A stretch of DNA of 33,935 nucleotides. It comes from Saccoglossus kowalevskii (taxonomy: Eukaryota; Hemichordata; Enteropneusta; Harrimaniidae). The position numbers and the translations under genes are program-made. The notes under the pieces are model-generated. The model saw only the letters and a program-made list of their open reading frames with translations, did no database searches and was not told the DNA's origin. The stretch is from contig NW_003133344.1 of assembly GCF_000003605.2 (NCBI RefSeq), forward strand, positions 736,764-770,698, in the 5' to 3' direction. Shown here piece after piece: positions 26,911 to 33,935 of this stretch (within the stretch, counting starts at the first letter, position 1; every line of letters starts with the position of its first letter).

Positions 26911-27313
26911 GACGTGTCCTGCGCCTGCGTAGGAGATGGTGACCTTTGGTAGCAAAGAGAACAATTATCACCTTTCTATAAAATTTAGATATTCTCTGAA
27001 CGTTGCCCACACGATTACCTCGACAGGTTTATATATTCAATACAATTTTTTGTAAGCAATATACGCCGACACGGGATATATATTTCAACTTTTATAGGGG
27101 ATATTTAGTTCGGCATTACTCGGTATTCTTCGGCCGCTCGAGTTCCGTACATGCGCAGGACTGCCACGTTGGTTTCCTGTTTTTGGTCTAAATTTGGAAC
27201 TGACTGGTCTTAGTTGCTGTGAGCTAGTTTTATTTATTATATTCGACGTGGCTCATTCGAGTGATCAAAGAAGAGCATAGAGTTTGTGGCGAACGTAAAC
27301 GCGCAATCTCAAA
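26880..27313. promoter_or_regulatory. Shared divergent promoter region of SEC16A and SEC22B
   Basis: About 0.4 kb between the presumed SEC16A 5' exon and the SEC22B start. It holds a YY1-type motif near 26891-26902, NRF1 half-site-like sequences (TGCGCCTGCG near 26930, CATGCGCAG near 27150) and two ACGTGG-core elements (27164-27169 on the minus strand, 27245-27252 on the plus). It is locally more CpG-rich than its surroundings and no TATA box was noted, as in housekeeping divergent promoters. The motifs were read by eye; function is inferred. Confidence 0.55.
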
Positions 27314-27388
27314 ATGGTTCTGTTAACGATGATCGCCCGCGTTCAGGACGGGCTTCCCCTCGCAGCATCGATGCAGGAAGACGAACAG
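27314..27388 (+). CDS. SEC22B: SEC22B exon 1
   Basis: 25 codons from the ATG to EDEQ, then donor CAG followed by GTACAG. Encodes the first strands of the longin domain. Phase 0 out. Confidence 0.97.
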
Positions 27389-30300
27389 GTACAGTTGGTT
27401 GGATCGGGGAGAGACTTGCTAGCTCCATCACTTTCCTCTCGCATAACCATATGGTGATAGTAACATTGCGTTAACACCTGCACTGTGCCACGTCATCACA
27501 ATGTTAATGTATATAAACACAAGGAAATCGCATATAAAACAAAGATTCATTTTAGTAATGTCAGTCTGTTCCATTGGGTTACCCCATAATAATTATTATT
27601 AATACCGGTAGATCCACATCTGCTTTCTACCAGCATTCATTTCATAATGAGCTATTAATGGGATAGCCGGGGTCTTATTCAGACATGGTAAACCGTACAT
27701 TTTTGATGATTTTTTTTTTAAGTTGATTAATTATTTAATACTAAAATTGATTAATATTAAATAAATTGGTTTGTTCTGTAACTAATCTGTTTTTCAGCTT
27801 TCATTTTCAATTAAAGGCCAGTGATTGTCTTGCTGCATCCGTTTCACTATGGAATCCATAGCAACATACACACATGTAAAAAACATACAAAATTTTAATG
27901 TGTGATGACTACTGCCTTTTAAGAAACTGCTTTTTAATCTCAAGCTTATTTCTTCAATCGATTCCTAAAATTCATACATGCTCATCTGCATGAACTTAAA
28001 GGGCGGCAGTCGTCGTGCTGCGCATGTGTGTGTTGATAAACATTGATTTTCCCACAATCCAATGCTCTCTTCTACTGGCAATCACAAGTATGAGGTTTGA
28101 CGTAGGCGTGACATGCACTAATTACTGCTGGTGACTCCTTCGATACCTTCCAATAACCTAAAAAATACCTAATTAATTAAAGCTTGGTAACGTCTCAGTT
28201 TTGTACTCGTTGATCAGCGCAACAGTTAAAGTTGCCATCTTTGTTTATATCTGATCCATATATCTCGCTCATGCGTGGCGCGGCGACTACCACCCTTTAA
28301 CTCTCCAAAAACAATTGATTTTATTTTATTCTGCCAAATCACTGTCTAATTTTCCAAGATTACTAGTAAGAAACATCATGTAATACATACCATGTACTTC
28401 TTTGCTTTTTTTCCCGTAGAGTGGACGAAGCCTGACAGATTACCAAAATCAAGCCAAGATGTTATTCCGTAAATTAGATGAGAATTCTCCGCTTAGATGT
28501 AGTATAGAGACAGGCCAAATGATGATATTTCAGTATGTACACAGTTATAGTACTCTTTGAATGCAACAAGTTTCAGGTTTCAACAAAAAACAATTATTTG
28601 TTTTGCACTTCGTGAATTTTTTCTGCAAATTTATTTTATTGTAATTGTTCGTCAAAATAAATTTTCTTGACTCCTTAACCATACTTTTCCTCGCCAAAAT
28701 TTTAGTGCAAAATATTTTTGTGTATTTTTTATTTTTTTATTTTTTTTTCTCCTAATGAACACAATTTCTTATTGGCTACAGGTTTTGATCCACTTTTTGG
28801 AAAATAATATAAAAAAATAATGAGGGTTTTATTTTGTAGAAGGTGACAAAAGTTGATATTAGTGTTCAGAAGGTTAATTCTCGAAGGATACTTTAAACTG
28901 AAATCAAATTCAGAGAGAAAATTTTTCTGAATTCCAGGAAATAATGTGTATTGTTGTCTCTTCTAGCTTCTAGTGATCAAATTTAAAATGAAAAAGGTTT
29001 TCCCTAATATTGTAACCTTTTCATCACTAGACTTTCTCGCCCAAATTATTCTACACTTTTTTTTTTGTATTCATAAATATTTCTGGAAATGACCCTAATT
29101 TTGAAGCCAACAGACAAACTTTGAGTAAATTTTCAGTTTTTATTCAAAAAATGTGGCTATTTTTGTCCCAATCGTCTGAAGGAAAGTGAACTATAAGCGG
29201 GACTATTTTGTGATAAAAAGAGGGAGTGAGTTGGTGGCGAAAAGGATAAAGATAACTTAGTGGAGTCGTATTATCGGTCATTATGAGAGTCTGTCTAGGC
29301 TAGTTGGCATGTACCTGCATACTGATTATACAATTTGATTTTTGTAAGTGATAACAATTTTATTTCTATGTAAAAATCTTAATAAGAACTATTGTGTTGA
29401 ATATACTGTACTGTTAAAATTGATACTAAAACGATTTAACATTACTCGTATTGAGTTTAAATTGGAAACAGTTTCGGCAAAAATCATGATTTTTAAAAGT
29501 TTGCATTAAAGAAAATTAATTTTGTCTTGTTTCCTTGGGGGGGGGGTAGTTGTAAACACCAATTATGAGTGACATGCATTTCCTGTTTCTTGCTGACAAA
29601 AATAAATATTTAACTCTAAGTACATTTTTTTCTCCAGCTATCTCATAGACAGAAGTGTGTGCTATTTGGTCTTGTGTGAAAAAACTTTCTCAAAAAAGTT
29701 GGCATTTGCATATTTAGATGACCTTCAAAATGAGTTTTACGGCCAGTACGGACGAAGAGTCGGCATGGTTTCCAGACCTTATAGTTTTATCGAATTTGGT
29801 GAGTTCATAATTGATTAATTTAAACCTCAGACCACAAAAATGTGCTCTTAGTGATCTTATTTTCAACATAGCATCTCAAGGTTTACATGAGTGGATGATC
29901 CAGTGTTCCAAAATGTCGTCTGAAATCAGCGTCATTGAGTGAATTAGCGGTAGCATTCACAAGTAACAAGTGGTCAGTTTTAGTATCATAATGTATCTTC
30001 TGCTCTAACTCTGTATCCACACTAATTCCTCTGGCAATTGGAAAAATAAAGGAACTTGACCTTATCATTTGACGACTAGTAGCCCTCTGGTGGCTGAATA
30101 AGAGATTCTTTTGTTTTCTCCAGAAGTAGTCAAAAAGTGCACATAATGTGTATGCATGTATGTATTTTGTTCGCAATAAACTGCAAAGTAATCCACGTTA
30201 TTGGGTCAGGTTGAACATTGTATATGATATTGCTGTATTGGTATTTATTGCGACAAATTTGCGTAAAAATGAATTTTCAGTTTTGCAGTCCAGATGTCAT

Positions 30301-31046
30301 AGGAAGATGCATACAAATAATCAAAATGTTTCACCCAAATTTTGAAAAAAGAAAAACAAAATGTGGCATTCAACTTCAGCATAATATTTCAAAAAACATT
30401 TATTTTAATATTTCAGACACATACATGCAGAAGACGAAGAAACAATACATGGACTCCAGGACGCGGAGGAATATCAATGTTTTAAATAATGAATTGCAAG
30501 ATGTCCAGAGGATTATGGTTCAAAATATAGACGATGTGTTGCAACGAGGTGTCGCTTTATCAGGTGAGAACTTGTGTTACAACAATGTGTTGCTTTATTG
30601 AGTAAAAAAAGGTGTGTTGCCATGTTGTGTGATTTAATCAGCGAACTTGCTATGATGACGTACTGCTTCATTAGATTGTACATTGTTGATTTGTTGTGTC
30701 GCGAAGGAAAATTTATTTACGTTTAGTGTTTTGTTGATCACAAGAACGTGTGTCGTAACAGTGTGTTGTTTTATTGGACAAGAATGTGTGTCGTAACAGT
30801 GTGTTGTTTTGATTTGTCAGTGAGTATGACTAAATTTCAAGTGACAGTTTTGATATAAAATCGTTTTTTTTTTCTGCTCTTCTTTTTCCAGTTCTTGATG
30901 ACAAAGCCAGTAATCTCTCAAGTTTATCGAAGAAGTACAAACAGGACGCCAAATATTTAAACATCCGGTCGACGCACGCAAAGATTGCAGCAATTGTTGT
31001 GATTGTGATAATGATTTTCGTCTACATTAGATACTGGTGGTTTTAA
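27314..31046 (+). CDS. SEC22B: SEC22B, vesicle-trafficking R-SNARE (complete, five coding exons)
   Basis: Sec22b is a longin-domain R-SNARE of the ER-Golgi interface, packaged in COPII vesicles and also used in retrograde fusion. Exons: 27314-27388, 28420-28532, 29638-29798, 30417-30563, 30892-31046; all have GT...AG junctions and consistent phases, giving 216 aa (human 215). Longin domain: about residues 1-120 (starts [20 protein letters not shown]). R-SNARE coiled coil: about 134-194, with the zero-layer Arg at about residue 160 in VLQRG. C-terminal membrane anchor: residues 196-216, ending YIRYWWF with almost no luminal tail. The start is supported by an in-frame TAA 18 nt upstream and a good context (AAAATGG). 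It is divergently arranged with SEC16A. No odd residues were noted; near certain. Confidence 0.98.
27997..28299. mobile_element. 303-bp MITE (family 4) in SEC22B intron 1
   Basis: Left end TAAAGGGCGGCAGTCGTCGT; the right end read in reverse is TAAAGGGTGGTAGTCGCCGC. The imperfect inverted repeat runs about 30 bp. Flanked by TTAA-like bases. Non-coding. Confidence 0.82.
28420..28532 (+). CDS. SEC22B: SEC22B exon 2
   Basis: The acceptor is TTCCCGTAG; encodes [20 protein letters not shown] through GQMMIF plus two bases; the donor is TTTCA followed by GTATGT. Longin domain. Confidence 0.97.
29013..29248 (+). mobile_element. MITE family 1, copy in a SEC22B intron
   Basis: Starts TAACCTTTTCATCACTAG and ends TTGGTGGCGAAAAGGATA; same internal sequence, about 236 bp. 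It lies in intron 2 of SEC22B. Confidence 0.87.
29638..29798 (+). CDS. SEC22B: SEC22B exon 3
   Basis: The acceptor is TTCTCCAG; encodes [20 protein letters not shown] through [10 protein letters not shown]; the donor is TTTG followed by GTGAG. This is the end of the longin domain; RPYSFIEFD is invariant in Sec22b relatives. Confidence 0.97.
30417..30563 (+). CDS. SEC22B: SEC22B exon 4, SNARE motif
   Basis: The acceptor is AATATTTCAG; encodes [20 protein letters not shown] through [12 protein letters not shown]; the donor is TCAG followed by GTGAG. Carries the zero-layer Arg in VLQRG. Confidence 0.97.
30892..31046 (+). CDS. SEC22B: SEC22B exon 5, SNARE end and membrane anchor
   Basis: The acceptor is TTTTTCCAG; encodes [20 protein letters not shown], then a hydrophobic anchor ending in YWWF and TAA at 31044-31046. 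Confidence 0.97.
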
Positions 31047-32360
31047 CTGGATACGCTAAAATCCTATACATTCAACTGTTATGGTCCCATCAATCAGTCT
31101 TGCGATCTTACAGTTGACACCTCCTGCAGAAAAAAACGCTATGGTTTCTAAGCACTTGATTCAATCACTTATTAGTTGCCGTGGTTACCTTGCGAGTATC
31201 AACACTGTAAGACTGACTTTAATAATTTGCTTGTATGTAATGTGAAATGAAATAAGAGATGAAAACATAGGAGATTCGTTAATTTCATATCCTGTTTCCG
31301 ATCGCTATGGAATCCACAAATGTTTTGTGAGAATATTTAGGGTCTCATCCAGGGTCTAGAAGATGGGTTGTCTATTTCATCACACAAATTTCAACTGTTT
31401 TTTTATTAATGTTTAAATAATTCGCTGCCTTTTGACTGGTTTGTGATTACAATTTTATTAAGCAATAGATGCTAAAAAAACCAAATTGAATTGAATGACT
31501 GAGTCATTTATCTTCATGGAAACTAATATGGATAACGAGTTGTTTTATGTATGTATCATTGTGTGTAACGTAACATCCTTGTTCAGGTGTAGTGGCCATT
31601 GTGGAGGTACGGTAAATCGTAATGTTGAGTGTTTTAAAGTAGCGTGGATCAGGGGGTACATATATAAATAATGACAGTTGTTCTTTCTATGCGAGCGTAT
31701 ACGTTTTAAATGTGAGATCAGCCAATCACCTACATGTACGCCCTACCTCAATCCTCCCTAAATAACCCTCGTCTGATTGGCTAACTTATGTCTGCACTAC
31801 TCGGCTTTGTAAATTTTGTTCTCATCTAGCTCTACAGTACTCGTAATAGAAAAGATGTTTGTATCATGTCTTGTTTCCTCACATGAAATTTGAAACTCGA
31901 TAACTGGAAATTTAACAATGAACTGGGTTTGAAGTTTTTTTTAGTTGGAAATTTTAATACCGACTCTCTGTTGATATGTTCATCGAATTGTTGTTCATTA
32001 TAATTGTGTTCAAGGCATTCACATCTCGCCATTTACCTTTCCCTGGATTGACTTCATACAGAGTATTTTGGGACAGTTTGCATAAGATTCAACAATTTAC
32101 TGGAATTACATGTTCATTAACGATGGCGAGATGACAACGATCAGCACTGAGATTGCATCGTGATGTTGGTCGTACAGATACAGATGCCGCCGCCTCTGTA
32201 TTTCAGTCGCCTGGTGATATTCAGCATACGCTTATCCTGAATATGACAATATCCTGCATTGAATCGCTTTTTAGAATTATATATCAGTCAGTCCACATCT
32301 GGTGTTACAGAGACTTTGTGGATGCAATTTCAAATAAAAATGTCAACCCTGTATTTGTGT
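31047..32360 (+). other. SEC22B: SEC22B 3' untranslated region (inferred extent)
   Basis: No coding sequence follows the stop. The first well-placed polyadenylation signal is AATAAA at 32333-32338, followed by a GT-rich stretch (about 32345-32375), which would give a 3' UTR of about 1.3 kb. A second AATAAA is at 32586-32591. The extent is inferred. Confidence 0.5.
32333..32338 (+). promoter_or_regulatory. Candidate poly(A) signal for SEC22B
   Basis: AATAAA followed within 10-40 nt by a GT-rich region, downstream of the SEC22B stop. This is the best of two candidates. Confidence 0.5.
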
Positions 32361-32427
32361 CATCACTGTGTGTTAATTAGGGTGATAAGTGTATGTTAGA
32401 AGTATTGATAATCCTATGATTTACCGT

Positions 32428-32446
32428 GGTGTTTCAGTGAAACACC
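32428..32446. other. Perfect 9-bp-arm palindrome
   Basis: GGTGTTTCA, one base, then TGAAACACC. It lies just past the presumed SEC22B poly(A) site. Function unknown. Confidence 0.7.
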
Positions 32447-32723
32447 GTCACTATGATCAGTCGCAAGGTTCAACTTAAGTCGGGTTTTAGACAGAAACAC
32501 CAAGGCAAATGCGTCAAGACAATTGTATTCATTTATATAAAAACAAAACGTTCTAAGCAGTGAATGTATTCAAACATTCATTTGTAATAAAATCTGAAAG
32601 AATTATAGGACACTTGTTTACCTCTAAAGTTCAAAACCACTTGATCATATGGAAAAAATAAGTTTGTGATTCACAAATCTGAATATGCATCAAAAAATGG
32701 AGGTGTTATTAATATGCATATAA

Positions 32724-33327
32724 GATTACAACCAGAGGTACAATACTTAGGGTTTGCAACTACGGTGACATGATACCAAGATCCAGTTTCAATCTCGCTC
32801 TCGCATAAGCGTTGCAACTCAGAAAAATGCAAATGCGCATGCCTGAGGCAACTAGGGTACTGGGATGTCCAGGTGGATTAAAATAGCTGCTCACGATATG
32901 ACGGATTACGATAACTATATTTTATGTACATTTTCAATGTACTGTAGAATACTTTATTTTTGCTTGGAATTTATTTTCGCTGAAGGGATGATTCCGTGAA
33001 AATAAAATCCAGCGAATATACTTTTTTTCCTATATTTCACATTAAACTCATCAAAAATCAGTGAAAATAAATTCCATACACAACACCCAGAAAGCCTTTT
33101 CAGCGAAAATTAATTCCAGCGAAAATAAAGTATTCCACAGTATTACATTTTTTCACTAGGAATGTGGTAATACATGTTTCATTACAAACTGCCTATGTCA
33201 TGTCAGAAGGTCGTAGCATCAGTCTCGCTATCTACGAGATGAGACTTGAATGGGATCTTGGCATGATGTCACCATACAGTACTATGCGCGTTGCAAACCC
33301 CAAGTAATGTACCTCTGTTACAACTTA
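32724..33327. mobile_element. Foldback element with an inner inverted-repeat element nested in it
   Basis: An arm at about 32724-32790 (CCAGAGGTACAATACTTAGG, GGTGACATGATACCAAGATC) recurs inverted at about 33250-33327 (GATCTTGGCATGATGTCACC, AGTAATGTACCTCTG). Between the arms, 32940-33143 is a second inverted-repeat unit running from TACTGTAGAATACTTTATTT to GAAAATAAAGTATTCCACAG. Confidence 0.72.
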
Positions 33328-33935
33328 AGGGGTTAGAATACGTTCGCTGGTTCAATTTTTTGGCCTCAATTTACAGACTGAAACATACATTTTACCCATA
33401 CATGTTATATACCATAATAAAGATCTTGTTTCAAACTTTGGAAATATGGCATTTTTTTTTAAATTATGCAAATACCAAGTCACGTGATCACAAGAATACG
33501 CGAAAATGGAGTAAAACGGTTAATGACACAATTAATAATTAATTTGCAGCACGACTGAATATATTTTTTTATGTAAATATTATAGAGGGGTGCTTCATGT
33601 ACAATGTTCTTCGTTTTTTTGCAACTATAATTTGTTTTTATGTAGCCTTATTTCAAATGTTTGAACGTTAATACCTGAGTAAAAACAACATGTCTCTATA
33701 TAAAAATAAGCAAAAAATCAAAACGAAGGCAGAACATTCCTCCAGTACTCTATATAGCGGTAAAGTTGACCAAAAATGGCGACGATCTGACCTTTCGTTT
33801 GTTAGAAATTGCGTACTGAATCTGTAGAACTACGTAGAAATCAATTTCAAGATAAACGCAAAAAACGCCCAAGGTCAATGAATCTCAAACTAGGCCTAAA
33901 AAATTTGAAAAATATGGAGTTATAATTATTGAAAC

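Larger units (their letters stand above)
27389..30891 (+). other. SEC22B introns
   Basis: Intron 1 carries the family 4 MITE, intron 2 a family 1 MITE and a G9 run near 29539. Introns 3 and 4 show nothing beyond a short repeated GTGTGTCGTAACAGTGTGTT block near 30750-30800. Confidence 0.65.
32361..33935. other. Intergenic region right of SEC22B
   Basis: Contains the 19-bp palindrome, the nested foldback element and AT-rich sequence. No exon recognised on either strand. Confidence 0.6.

Noticed and set aside
29883-30176. Minus-strand ORF of 97 aa inside SEC22B intron 3
   Set aside because: No family recognised and antisense to a well-supported gene; likely chance.
33291-33542. Plus-strand ORF of 83 aa near the right edge
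   Set aside because: It overlaps the arm of a foldback element and has no recognisable domain.

Overview
The window comes from an animal nuclear genome. It is AT-rich, genes are split into many exons with clean GT...AG junctions, introns are long, and non-coding DNA is full of short inverted-repeat elements and tandem repeats. No prokaryotic operon, rRNA, tRNA or CRISPR array was seen. The proteins resemble vertebrate Sec16A and Sec22b exon by exon, and the interspersed repeats look like those of marine invertebrates. A non-vertebrate deuterostome is a reasonable guess, but the species cannot be fixed from the sequence.

Two genes are present, head to head. On the minus strand, from about 26.9 kb down to the left edge, lies SEC16A, the scaffold that organises ER exit sites for COPII vesicles. 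I place a non-coding first exon near 26.7-26.9 kb, a start-codon exon at 22.69-22.76 kb, a giant disordered-region exon at 17.7-21.6 kb that includes a polyQ tract, the Tyr/Arg-rich and central conserved region (13-17 kb), the alpha-solenoid (6-13 kb) and the C-terminal part (0.3-4.4 kb). The assembled exons give about 2,344 residues up to 1510, close to human SEC16A. The last exon or exons lie beyond the left edge, and one exon between 1510 and 388 is unresolved. On the plus strand, 27.3-31.0 kb holds a complete five-exon SEC22B (216 aa), the ER-Golgi R-SNARE carried by COPII vesicles. The two genes share an upstream region of about 0.4-0.6 kb, so two parts of the same secretory step may be co-regulated.

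The rest is introns and flanks. They hold a 27-bp minisatellite with an octamer motif in most units (0.63-1.4 kb), a 143-bp satellite with an (AC)n tail bracketed by 113-bp near-identical direct repeats (10.58-12.63 kb), six copies of a ~240-bp TA-flanked MITE, several other inverted-repeat families, a 262-bp tandem duplication, a 46-bp x 3 repeat and a hAT-like element.

The most unusual points concern splicing of SEC16A. Two recent tandem duplications each copied a splice site with exon sequence and kept the reading frame (99 nt at an acceptor, 36 nt at a donor). One intron has a GC donor. The giant exon has a frame break that a 41-nt GT...AG segment would repair exactly. No wholly new system was found; the best candidates for novelty are these splice-site duplications, the possible 41-nt intron and the SEC16A/SEC22B divergent pair.
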